Below, piece by piece: positions 26,216 to 34,194 of a stretch of DNA of 48,716 nt. Numbering within the stretch: position 1 is the stretch's first letter; every line of letters begins with the position of its first letter. The DNA is taken from contig JAKSJG010000007.1 in assembly GCA_024398365.1 (NCBI GenBank), positions 1 to 48,716 on the forward strand, written 5' to 3'. The notes under the pieces were generated by a model. That model was not told the origin of the DNA, did no database searches, and saw only the letters and a list, made by a program, of their open reading frames with translations. This stretch comes from Bacteroidales bacterium (lineage in GTDB: Bacteria > Bacteroidota > Bacteroidia > Bacteroidales > UBA932). Position numbers and translations under genes: made by a program.

Positions 26216-26684
26216 GCACGTCCGCTTCGTCAAAGCATATCTGCCTTTCGATAGGAAGGTCGAGGGAGATCCAGGTCTCTGTCCTGGTCACGTCAGGGAT
26301 GGCCTGAATGGTGTCGAGGATGAGTTTCATCAGCCTTTCGTCCCTCTTGCAGTAGATCTTGAGCAGCAGGGTGAACTGACCCGTGATGAAGTGGCATTCA
26401 ACCACCTCCGGCACCTGCTTGAGAATCTCTATCACTTCATTGTAGTGATTGGCCTTCAGCGATACTGCTATGAAGGCACAGATATCCAGCCCGATGGCCC
26501 TTGGATTGACGAGCAGTTTTGAGCCATTGATGATGCCGTTGTTCTCCATCTTCTTGACTCTCTGGTGGATGGCAGCGCCTGACACGCCACACTCGCGAGC
26601 TATCTCAAGGTATGGCATTCTTGCGTTTTTGATGAGAGAGCTGAGGATTTTCCTGTCGGTTTCGTCCAGTTGGTAATTGATCAT
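26193..26684 (-). CDS. Lrp/AsnC family transcriptional regulator
   Basis: A 163-residue DNA-binding protein. The N-terminal helix-turn-helix covers about residues 5-55 (LDETDRKILSSLIKNARMPY and GVSGAAIHQRVKKMENNGII). The C-terminal RAM ligand domain covers about 65-145 (FIAVSLKANHYNEV, VVECHFITGQFTLLLKI). The G-x-F/Y-D loop typical of amino-acid-binding RAM domains appears as TGQFTLLL. The effector and targets cannot be told from sequence. Its 3' end overlaps ispD by 23 bp in convergent orientation. topA begins the next unit downstream. Confidence 0.92.
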   Translation of the reverse strand: MINYQLDETDRKILSSLIKNARMPYLEIARECGVSGAAIHQRVKKMENNGIINGSKLLVNPRAIGLDICAFIAVSLKANHYNEVIEILKQVPEVVECHFITGQFTLLLKIYCKRDERLMKLILDTIQAIPDVTRTETWISLDLPIERQICFDEADVLKDGCQA

Positions 26685-26692
26685 AGCGGTGG

Positions 26693-29032
26693 TTATTTGG
26701 TTTTCTTCTTCTTGAAAGATGCCCTTCTGGCAGGTCTTTCACCTGCCTTGGCGATGATGCCCATGGCTGCTTCAGCAGTGATGGAAGCCGGGTCGGTGCC
26801 TTTCGGTATTCTGTAGTTGGCTCCAGCGTGCTTGATGTATGGACCGTATATGCCGTTGAGTATCTGGATGTCCTGTTCTTTGAATTCCGCTATCGGGCCG
26901 CGGTTGGCCGCTTTGGCTGCATCGTCGGCTATCAGCTTGTTGGCCTCTGCCTCGTTGATGTCGTACGGGTTGAGTTCCTTCGGTATGGAAACGTATTTGT
27001 CCTTGCCTGAAGCGTCATCGTGGTACTTGATATAAGGGCCGCGGCTGCCTATGGCAGCGATGATGTCCGTCTGGCCGAATTTGCCGACGAGGCGAGGGAG
27101 CTGCAGCAGGCGCAGGGCCTCCGCGAGTGTCACGGACTCTATCAGCTGGCCTTTCTCGAGAGAGGCGAATTTCTTGTCTGCATCATCATTGGCGCCGAGC
27201 TGCACGATGGCGCCGTAGCGTGCTATGCGCGCGAATACCGGCTTGCCTGTCGCAGGGTCCGTACCGAGCTCTCGCTCAGTCTTCTGCGCGCGTTCCACGA
27301 GGCTGTCCTCCACCATCTTGTGGAAGGAAGAGTAGAACTCGTCTATCATCTTGCTCCAGCCCTTCTTGCCTTCGGCGATCTTGTCGAAGTCCTCCTCCAC
27401 CTTGGCGGTGAATCCATAGTCCATGATGCCTGAGAATGATTTGGTCAGGTAGTCGGTCACGGCCATGCCTATGTTTTCAGGGAAGAGCTTTTTCTTCTCG
27501 GAACCGCACATCTCCTTCTTTGTGGAAGTGCTGATGCGGCCGTCCTTGAGGGAGAGTATCCTGATGGTGCGTTCGCCTGCAGGCTTGTCACCCTTGATGA
27601 TGTATCCCCTGTCTATGATGGTCTTGATGGTCGGCGCGTAGGTGGAAGGGCGTCCTATGCCGAGCTCCTCCATCTTCTTGACCAGGCTGGCCTCGCTGTA
27701 GCGTGCCGGGCACTGGGTGAACGACTCCGTGGCGCGTGTCTCGCCGTTGTTGAGCAGCATGCCCACGGTGAGCCTTGGGAGAAGTGAAAGTGCCTCCTCG
27801 GACTCCTCGTCGTCAGTGCTTTCCATATATACTTTCAGGAAACCGTCGAAAAGTATCTTCTCACCGTGGGCGATGAATTTCTCCTCGAAATTGTCTCCCG
27901 CTATGGTGATGCTTGTCTTTTCCACACGGGCGTCCGCCATCTGTGAGGCGATGGTGCGCTTCCAGATGAGTTCATACAGACGTTTCTCGTAGCTGGTACC
28001 CTCTATGGCCGTATTGCTGATATAGGTGGGGCGTATGGCTTCGTGAGCCTCCTGTGCGCCCTTGGCCTTCGTCTTGTAATTGCGGACCTTGGAATATTTC
28101 TCTCCGTACAGGCCGCAGATCGTCTCCTTGGCGGTGTTGATGGCCAGGGATGACAGATTGGTTGAGTCTGTACGCATGTATGTGATCAGACCGGCTTCGT
28201 AGAGCCTCTGGGCCGTGGACATGGTCTGGTTGACGGAGAAGCCCAGCTTGCGGGCCGCCTCCTGCTGGAGCTGTGAAGTGGTGAAAGGGGCCGCAGGGCT
28301 GCGGGTGCCTTCCTTCTTCTCCACGTCGGCGACCATGAAATTCGCCTCCTTGCATTTCTCCAGGAATGCAAGGGCCTCTTCCTCGGAGGTGAATTTCCTG
28401 TCCAGCACGGCCTTCACCGCCGTACCTTCGTCCTTGGTCGTGAAAATGCCCTCCACCTTGTAGTAGCACTGCGAGTTGAAGGCGTTGATCTCGCGTTCGC
28501 GGTCAACTATCAGACGTACCGCCACGGACTGCACGCGTCCTGCCGAAAGGCCGCTCTTGATCTTCTTCCAGAGCACCGGTGACAGTTCGTAGCCCACCAG
28601 GCGGTCAAGCACCCTTCGGGCCTGCTGCGCCTTGACGAGGCTCATGTCGATGTCGCGCGGATTCTCCACGGCGTTGAGTATCGCATTCTTCGTGATCTCG
28701 TGGAATACGATTCTCCGGGTGTTCTCGGGCTTGAGGCCGAGGGTCTCGTAGAGATGCCATGCTATGGCCTCTCCCTCGCGGTCCTCATCGGATGCGAGCC
28801 ACACCATTTCGGCGTTTCTGGCCGCGGCCTTGAGATCGTCTATCGTTTTCTTCTTGTCCGCCGGAATAATATATTGTGGCTCGAAGGCATCCTGTATGTC
28901 AATGCCGAGCTTGTCGGCCGGCAGGTCGCGGACGTGACCCTTGCTTGCCTTTACCTTATAATCTTCTCCAAGAAATTTCTCAATTGTCTTCGCCTTTGCG
29001 GGCGACTCGACTATTACCAGATTCGCTCCCAT
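26693..29032 (-). CDS. topA: DNA topoisomerase I
   Basis: A type IA topoisomerase, 779 residues from ATG 29032, that relaxes negative supercoils. The Toprim domain starts at NLVIVESPAKAKTIEKFLG. The SDEDREGEAIAWHL motif with the metal-binding acids is near residues 90-105, and the catalytic tyrosine is Tyr285 in GLITYMRTDS. The C-terminal part lacks the tetracysteine zinc fingers of E. coli TopA and instead carries repeated Topo C-terminal modules (RIARYGAIVQLG, IAAIGSRGPYIKY, GIYGPYIKHAG), ending in a Lys-rich tail FKKKKTK. The frame extends 19 codons upstream, but the Toprim start fixes ATG 29032. Confidence 0.96.
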   Translation of the reverse strand: MGANLVIVESPAKAKTIEKFLGEDYKVKASKGHVRDLPADKLGIDIQDAFEPQYIIPADKKKTIDDLKAAARNAEMVWLASDEDREGEAIAWHLYETLGLKPENTRRIVFHEITKNAILNAVENPRDIDMSLVKAQQARRVLDRLVGYELSPVLWKKIKSGLSAGRVQSVAVRLIVDREREINAFNSQCYYKVEGIFTTKDEGTAVKAVLDRKFTSEEEALAFLEKCKEANFMVADVEKKEGTRSPAAPFTTSQLQQEAARKLGFSVNQTMSTAQRLYEAGLITYMRTDSTNLSSLAINTAKETICGLYGEKYSKVRNYKTKAKGAQEAHEAIRPTYISNTAIEGTSYEKRLYELIWKRTIASQMADARVEKTSITIAGDNFEEKFIAHGEKILFDGFLKVYMESTDDEESEEALSLLPRLTVGMLLNNGETRATESFTQCPARYSEASLVKKMEELGIGRPSTYAPTIKTIIDRGYIIKGDKPAGERTIRILSLKDGRISTSTKKEMCGSEKKKLFPENIGMAVTDYLTKSFSGIMDYGFTAKVEEDFDKIAEGKKGWSKMIDEFYSSFHKMVEDSLVERAQKTERELGTDPATGKPVFARIARYGAIVQLGANDDADKKFASLEKGQLIESVTLAEALRLLQLPRLVGKFGQTDIIAAIGSRGPYIKYHDDASGKDKYVSIPKELNPYDINEAEANKLIADDAAKAANRGPIAEFKEQDIQILNGIYGPYIKHAGANYRIPKGTDPASITAEAAMGIIAKAGERPARRASFKKKKTK

Positions 29033-29065
29033 ATCCAATCCTCCTGTGTCTTTAGTTTCGGACTG

Positions 29066-29098
29066 CAAAGTAACGGATAAAGAAAGCAATAATCCAAA
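29066..29098 (-). promoter_or_regulatory. Putative promoter of topA
   Basis: On the minus strand TTTG (29098 down to 29095) is followed after 21 bp by TTACTTTG (29073 down to 29066), one mismatch from TAnnTTTG. The leader would be about 25-30 nt to ATG 29032. Confidence 0.4.
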
Positions 29099-29159
29099 TT
29101 TTTATTTCTAATTTTGTAGGTTAAAACAGTTTTAACATAGTTAAACAATTTGGCAAGAT

Positions 29160-31511
29160 ATGGATCCCGATAAGCAGAAGAAACTGGATAAATGGTTCTG
29201 GAGGATAGTCCTGGCACCGATTGCGTTCATATTCATCATGATCGTCTTCGTCGCTCTGTTCGCGAAGATTCCGTCCTTCGAGGAGCTGGAAGACCCTGAG
29301 AGCAACCTCGCCACGCTTCTCATCTCCGAGGATGGCAAGGTGTTCAACGATTATCACATCGAGAACCGTTCCTATGTCAAATATGAGGACCTTCCGCAGC
29401 ACGTCGTTGACGCGGCCGTGGCCACCGAGGATGCGCGTTTCTACAAGCATTCCGGCATTGACTTCAGGGGCCTTGCCCGAGTGGGCTTCAAGACCATACT
29501 CATGGGCAACTCAAGCCAGGGCGGCGGCAGTACCATCACCCAGCAGCTCGCCAAGTCCCTCTATCCGCGCGAGGCCTGCAAGAGCAGGATACCGGGCGCC
29601 AAATACGTGAAGATGATCAACACCAAGTTCAAGGAGTGGATCACCGCTGTCAAGCTGGAGCGCAACTACACCAAGGAGGAGATAGTGACCATGTATCTCA
29701 ACACCATCTTCTTCGGCAGCAATGCATACGGCATACAGTCAGCGGCCGCCACCTTCTTCAACAAGAGCCCAAATGAGCTCAGCATTGAGGAGGGAGCCTG
29801 CCTCGTGGGAATGGTCAACAAGCCGACCAGATACAATCCTGTGGTCAATCCTGACAAATCCCTGGAGCGCCGCAACCATGTGCTCAAGCAGATGCGCAAA
29901 TACGGCTATCTCACCAGAAGTGAATGTGACTCTGTGTCGGCCATTCCTATCAATCTGAATTTCCATCAGATGGACCACAACTCGGGTATAGGCGCATATT
30001 TCAGGGATATGCTGCGCAAGACCATGAACGCCACGGAGCCGCGCCGTTCGGATTACCGTCAGGTGGAGGATTACCGCGTGGATTCCCTCCTCTGGAAGGA
30101 TGACCCGCTCTATGGCTGGCTCAACAAGAACCTCAAGCCGGACGGCACCCAGTACAATCTCGACAAGGACGGCCTGAAGATATACACCACCATTGACTCA
30201 AGGATGCAGCAGTATGCCGAAGAGGCTGTGAAACAGCATCTTGGCACGGAGCTGCAGCGCGCCTTCAACAATGAGCTCAGGGGCAAGGCCAACAAGCCAT
30301 TCTCCAACAGCGTATCCAAGGAAAAGGCTGAGTCCCTGATGAAGCAGGCCATACGCTGGAGTGACCGCTACCGCGGAATGAAGGAGGACGGGGCTTCGGA
30401 GAGCGAGATCATGGAGTCCTTCCACCAGCCTGTCAACATGCGTGTGTTCTCCTGGAACAAGGACCATTATATCGATACCGTGATGACGCCGTATGATTCC
30501 ATCAGGTATTACAAGTCATTCCTCCGCTGCGCGATGATAGCGATGGAGCCTCACACCGGCAAGGTGAAGGCTTACGTGGGCGGACCTGACTACCGTTATT
30601 TCAAATATGACAACGCCCGTCAGGGCAAGCGTCAGGTGGGTTCCACCATCAAGCCGTATCTCTATACTCTGGCGATGCAGGAGGGGTTCACTCCTTGCGA
30701 CAGGGTGCTTGACATCTCCTATACCTTCGACCAGGGAGGAAGCACCTGGACTCCGCGCAACGGCGACAAGGCCGAATTCATCGGCAAGGCCGTGACCCTC
30801 AAATGGGGCCTCACGCACAGTTCCAACAATATCTCCGCATACCTGATGAAGCAGTACGGTCCGTACGCCCTCGTGGAGATGTGCCACAAGCTCGGCATCG
30901 GCAGCCACCTCGAACCTGTGAACTCGCTCTGCGTGGGTTCCTGCGACCTCTCCGTATATGAGATGGTGGCTGCGTACAACACCTATCCGAGCCGCGGCGT
31001 ATATACCAACCCGATACTTGTCAACCGCATCGAGGACAAGGCCGGCAACGTGCTCGCCGAGTTCTCGCCGCGCAAGAGGGACGCCATCAGCGACCGCACC
31101 GCATATCTTATGGTTGACCTGATGAAGGGCGTGGTTAACGAAGGTACCGCCAGCCGCCTCAAATGGAAGTACGGTCTGTCCGGAATTGCCGGAAAGACCG
31201 GAACCACCAACGACAACTCCGACGGTTGGTTCATAGGTTATTCCCCTAAGCTCACCGCAGGCGTGTGGGTGGGATTCGAGGACAGATACGTGCATTTCGA
31301 GAGCACGGCTCTCGGCCAGGGCGCCAATGCCGCCCTTCCGATCTTCGGCCTCTTCATGAAGAAGGTCTATGCTGACAAGTCCATCCACATCGGACCGGAT
31401 GACCAGTTCATGCCGCCTCTTGGATGGAGCGACGAATATGTCTGCACCGGTTCCACCGCAGATGACCTCAGCGGCTCCGCAGCGGATGCAGGAAGCGCTT
31501 ATTTTGACTGA
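29160..31511 (+). CDS. Bifunctional class A penicillin-binding protein (PBP1A type)
   Basis: A 783-residue peptidoglycan glycosyltransferase/transpeptidase. A single N-terminal membrane helix (about 17-40) is followed by the GT51 domain with EDARFYKHSGID (catalytic Glu), GGSTITQQLAKSLY and NTIFFGSNAYGIQSAA. The transpeptidase domain contains GSTIKPYLYTLA (active-site Ser) near residue 495, SSNN near 555 and KTGTTNDNSDGWFIG near 678. Glycan polymerisation and cross-linking are therefore both expected. It stands alone behind a TAATTTTG -7-like element, divergent from topA. Confidence 0.95.
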   Translation: MDPDKQKKLDKWFWRIVLAPIAFIFIMIVFVALFAKIPSFEELEDPESNLATLLISEDGKVFNDYHIENRSYVKYEDLPQHVVDAAVATEDARFYKHSGIDFRGLARVGFKTILMGNSSQGGGSTITQQLAKSLYPREACKSRIPGAKYVKMINTKFKEWITAVKLERNYTKEEIVTMYLNTIFFGSNAYGIQSAAATFFNKSPNELSIEEGACLVGMVNKPTRYNPVVNPDKSLERRNHVLKQMRKYGYLTRSECDSVSAIPINLNFHQMDHNSGIGAYFRDMLRKTMNATEPRRSDYRQVEDYRVDSLLWKDDPLYGWLNKNLKPDGTQYNLDKDGLKIYTTIDSRMQQYAEEAVKQHLGTELQRAFNNELRGKANKPFSNSVSKEKAESLMKQAIRWSDRYRGMKEDGASESEIMESFHQPVNMRVFSWNKDHYIDTVMTPYDSIRYYKSFLRCAMIAMEPHTGKVKAYVGGPDYRYFKYDNARQGKRQVGSTIKPYLYTLAMQEGFTPCDRVLDISYTFDQGGSTWTPRNGDKAEFIGKAVTLKWGLTHSSNNISAYLMKQYGPYALVEMCHKLGIGSHLEPVNSLCVGSCDLSVYEMVAAYNTYPSRGVYTNPILVNRIEDKAGNVLAEFSPRKRDAISDRTAYLMVDLMKGVVNEGTASRLKWKYGLSGIAGKTGTTNDNSDGWFIGYSPKLTAGVWVGFEDRYVHFESTALGQGANAALPIFGLFMKKVYADKSIHIGPDDQFMPPLGWSDEYVCTGSTADDLSGSAADAGSAYFD

Positions 31512-31519
31512 TAATCAAT

Positions 31520-32371
31520 ATGACATACAGGGAATTCATAACCATAGCTTCGGAACGTCTGGAGCCACTTTATCCCAGGGAGGAGGCCAGGGCCATGGTC
31601 TCAAGGCTGCTCTGCCACAGGCTGGACATACAGCCGTACAAATGTATAGCCGAGCCTCAGGCTGAAATACCAAAAGCCGCGATGGAGAACCTCTCGGCGG
31701 ACCTCGACCAGCTCGCCGAAGGCCGTCCCATCCAGTATGTGCTGGGCTTCACCGAATTCTGCGGACACAGGATACGCGTGAAGGAGGGTGTGCTCATCCC
31801 CCGTCCTGAGACAGAGGAGCTTGCCGGCCGTATCATAGACGAATGCGGTTCCATAGAGCTCGAGGAGGATCAGGAATTCAACATACTTGACATGTGCACC
31901 GGTTCGGGCTGCATTGCATATTCCCTGGCGGCCGAGTTCCCGGCAGCACAGATATACGGCTGTGACATCTCCGACGATGCCCTGAAGATCGCCTGCAAGC
32001 AGCGCGTGAAGCTTCCCGCCGGGCGTCCTGTATTCTTCCAGGCCGACATTCTGCAGGCCCCGCCTGCGGGCTTGCCTCAATTCGACGTGATTGTCTCCAA
32101 CCCGCCGTATGTCCGTGAGTCGGAGAAGGCCGCGATGCGCAGCAATGTTCTGGACTACGAACCTTCGACAGCCCTCTTCGTGCCTGATGACGACCCTCTG
32201 CTTTTCTACCGCGCGATCGCCTTCTGGGCATCGGTGCTGCTGAAGCCGCACGGACGCATCTATCTCGAAGTCAATGAGGCGCTTGCAAAAGAAACGGCGT
32301 CCCTTTTCGGAGACGCCGCCGTATTGAAGGATTTCAACGGCAAGGACCGTTTCGTGGTGCTTGCCCGCTAA
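31520..32371 (+). CDS. prmC: Peptide chain release factor N5-glutamine methyltransferase
   Basis: A 283-residue methyltransferase that modifies the GGQ glutamine of release factors. The N-terminal helical domain covers about residues 1-85. The conserved GFTEFCGHRIRVKEGVLIPRPETEEL segment links to the SAM domain with DMCTGSGCIAYSLA, and the catalytic NPPY is found in VSNPPYVRESE near residue 195. It lies 8 bp behind the PBP1A gene and its end overlaps the convergent symporter gene by 4 bp. Confidence 0.94.
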   Translation: MTYREFITIASERLEPLYPREEARAMVSRLLCHRLDIQPYKCIAEPQAEIPKAAMENLSADLDQLAEGRPIQYVLGFTEFCGHRIRVKEGVLIPRPETEELAGRIIDECGSIELEEDQEFNILDMCTGSGCIAYSLAAEFPAAQIYGCDISDDALKIACKQRVKLPAGRPVFFQADILQAPPAGLPQFDVIVSNPPYVRESEKAAMRSNVLDYEPSTALFVPDDDPLLFYRAIAFWASVLLKPHGRIYLEVNEALAKETASLFGDAAVLKDFNGKDRFVVLAR

Positions 32372-33648
32372 TCGTTTATCGTCATTTCCTCCCCTTCGCT
32401 GTGGGCGATGATCACCGCACCGCAGGCATCGCCGTAGCAGTTGATCATCGTGCGCGGCATGTCGCAGAGCTGTTCCACCGCCAGCACGAGGCCTATGCCC
32501 TCGAGAGGCAGTCCGACCGCCGAGAGCACTATGGTCAGCATCACCATTCCCGCCATAGGGATTCCGGCGGTGCCGATGGCGGCCAGGAGGGCTGTGAACA
32601 CTATCATCACCTGCTGGGCCAGGCTGAGGTCAATGCCATACGCCTGCGCAATGAAAATCGCCGTCACACATTCGTAGAGGGCGGTTCCGTTCATATTGAT
32701 GGTGCTGCCCAGAGGGAGCACGAAGCTTGCGATCCTGTTGGACACGCCGCATTTCTCCTGTGTGTCACGGATGTTGACCGGCAGCGCCGCTCCGGATGAG
32801 CAGGTGGAGAATGCAGTCAGCAGGGTGGTGGACATCTTGGACATGTGCTTCCATGGGTTCTGTTTGCCAAGGAGGCGCACCAGGCCCGGCAGTACCACGC
32901 CGCCCTGGATGAGCAGGCCGGCCCATACCACCAGCACGAAGATGCCGAGGCTGCCCGCCATGCTGAGCAGGGCCTGAGGGTTATCCGCCTGCTTGCCCAC
33001 GACATTGGTCACGATGGCGAACACTCCGTAAGGGGCGAGACTGATGATGAAGAAGGTGATCTTCATGATGATCTCGTACAGGGATGTGAGCAGGTCAGTC
33101 TGGAAATTGCGGTACTTTTCGTCCACCTTGTTGATGAAGAAGCCGAAGATCACGGCGAAGAAAATGACAGGGAGCAGATCCCCCTTCGCCATCGATTCGA
33201 ATATGTTGGAAGGCACTATGCCGACTATCTGGTCGATGAATGACACCTCGCCTGAGGCCGCGCCCAGTGCTTCGACATTTTCGGAGAGGTTGAGCGAAGC
33301 TCCCACGCCCGGCTTCACCAGATTGACAAGGGCGAGACCTATGGTGGCGGCTATGATGGTGGTGATGATGTAGTAGGCGATGGTTTTGCCGGCGATGCGG
33401 CCGAGGGCGGCGGAATCGCCCATTCCGGCGACGCCGAGGGCGATGGAGGAGAAGACAAGTGGAATGACAATCATCCTGAGGCCTCTCAGGAAGATATCGC
33501 CGGCCCATTTGATGTACGGAGACCAGCTCTCGTAAGGTGCGATCCTGCAAAGGAGGATGCCGGTCAGGATGCCGGCTCCGATGCCGATGAGTATCTGCCA
33601 ATGGAGAGCAAGTTTCTTTTTTGTAGTTTTTTTCTGCTTGTCTGCCAT
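32368..33648 (-). CDS. Dicarboxylate/amino acid:cation symporter (DAACS family)
   Basis: A 426-residue inner-membrane carrier of the GltP/DctA (SLC1-like) fold, importing glutamate/aspartate or C4-dicarboxylates with Na+ or H+. About eight hydrophobic segments are visible. The conserved re-entrant loop is SSGAALPVNIRD (family SSSAATLP type), followed by PLGSTINMNGTALYE with the cation-site NMxGT motif, and GIPMAGMVML near HP2. The substrate cannot be settled. The frame is open 36 codons upstream, but ATG 33648 (MADKQKKTTKKKLALH) gives the usual cytosolic basic start. An extension into the upstream region would cover the hydrogenase promoter. Confidence 0.92.
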   Translation of the reverse strand: MADKQKKTTKKKLALHWQILIGIGAGILTGILLCRIAPYESWSPYIKWAGDIFLRGLRMIVIPLVFSSIALGVAGMGDSAALGRIAGKTIAYYIITTIIAATIGLALVNLVKPGVGASLNLSENVEALGAASGEVSFIDQIVGIVPSNIFESMAKGDLLPVIFFAVIFGFFINKVDEKYRNFQTDLLTSLYEIIMKITFFIISLAPYGVFAIVTNVVGKQADNPQALLSMAGSLGIFVLVVWAGLLIQGGVVLPGLVRLLGKQNPWKHMSKMSTTLLTAFSTCSSGAALPVNIRDTQEKCGVSNRIASFVLPLGSTINMNGTALYECVTAIFIAQAYGIDLSLAQQVMIVFTALLAAIGTAGIPMAGMVMLTIVLSAVGLPLEGIGLVLAVEQLCDMPRTMINCYGDACGAVIIAHSEGEEMTIND

Positions 33649-33684
33649 AATGTTTATCGTTGGGTACGACAAAAATAGAAAATC

Positions 33685-33716
33685 TTTGGTTACTACCGAA
33701 ATTTGGATTAAATTTG
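33685..33716 (+). promoter_or_regulatory. Promoter of the hydrogenase operon
   Basis: TTTG at 33685-33688 and TAAATTTG at 33709-33716, separated by exactly 20 bp, form a full match to the Bacteroidota promoter (TTTG, N19-20, TAnnTTTG). The start would be near 33723, giving a leader of about 64 nt ending in a TTGGAGGA ribosome site before ATG 33787. Confidence 0.8.
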
Positions 33717-33786
33717 GCAAATTATTTAGACAACTAAATACTAAGCAAATAATCATTTATCAACTCAAATTTTTTGGAGGAAACCT

Positions 33787-34176
33787 ATGGAGAAAATCAA
33801 GAATCTCGCGGACTTACGCAAGATGAAAGAAGGTATGCTCGGTAAGATGTCGCTGAGAGAAAACAGCAACTCTTCAGAAGCTATCATTCAAATCAAGGTC
33901 GGTATGGCTACCAGTGGTATCGCTTCAGGAGCCAAGGAGACTATGAACTACCTCATCACAGAGCTTGATCGTCGTGACATCAAGGCTCTCGTAATGCAGG
34001 TTGGTGATATGGGCTACTGCCACTCCGAACCTACTATCGAAGTTACCATTCCTGGCAAGGAGCCTGTCGTATTCGGTAAGGTCGACACAGTCCGCGCGGA
34101 AGAGATCATCGACAAGTACATCGTAAAGGGTGAACTCGTTGAAGGTATTCTGCCTGCAAACTACAGAACAATCTAA
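33787..34176 (+). CDS. hndB: HndB-like thioredoxin-fold ferredoxin subunit lacking most cluster ligands
   Basis: A 129-residue subunit of the NAD(P)-linked [FeFe]-hydrogenase, similar to HndB and to the thioredoxin-like [2Fe-2S] ferredoxins of these operons: VGMATSGIASGAKETMN, MGYCHSEPTIEVTIPGKEPVVF, YIVKGELVEG. In relatives I know, the first motif carries Cys (ATCGIAS) and the second two cysteines (GCMGYC). Here residue 43 is Ser, 74 is Asp, and only Cys78 remains, so a [2Fe-2S] cluster is unlikely. It may be a structural subunit. A strong GGAGG site precedes ATG 33787. hndC starts 18 bp downstream. Confidence 0.85.
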   Translation: MEKIKNLADLRKMKEGMLGKMSLRENSNSSEAIIQIKVGMATSGIASGAKETMNYLITELDRRDIKALVMQVGDMGYCHSEPTIEVTIPGKEPVVFGKVDTVRAEEIIDKYIVKGELVEGILPANYRTI

Positions 34177-34194
34177 AACAACAAACAAGGATTT

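Noticed and set aside
33649-33756. Longer N-terminus for the symporter
   Set aside because: The extra residues cover the hydrogenase promoter and are not part of the family. ATG 33648 gives a normal start.
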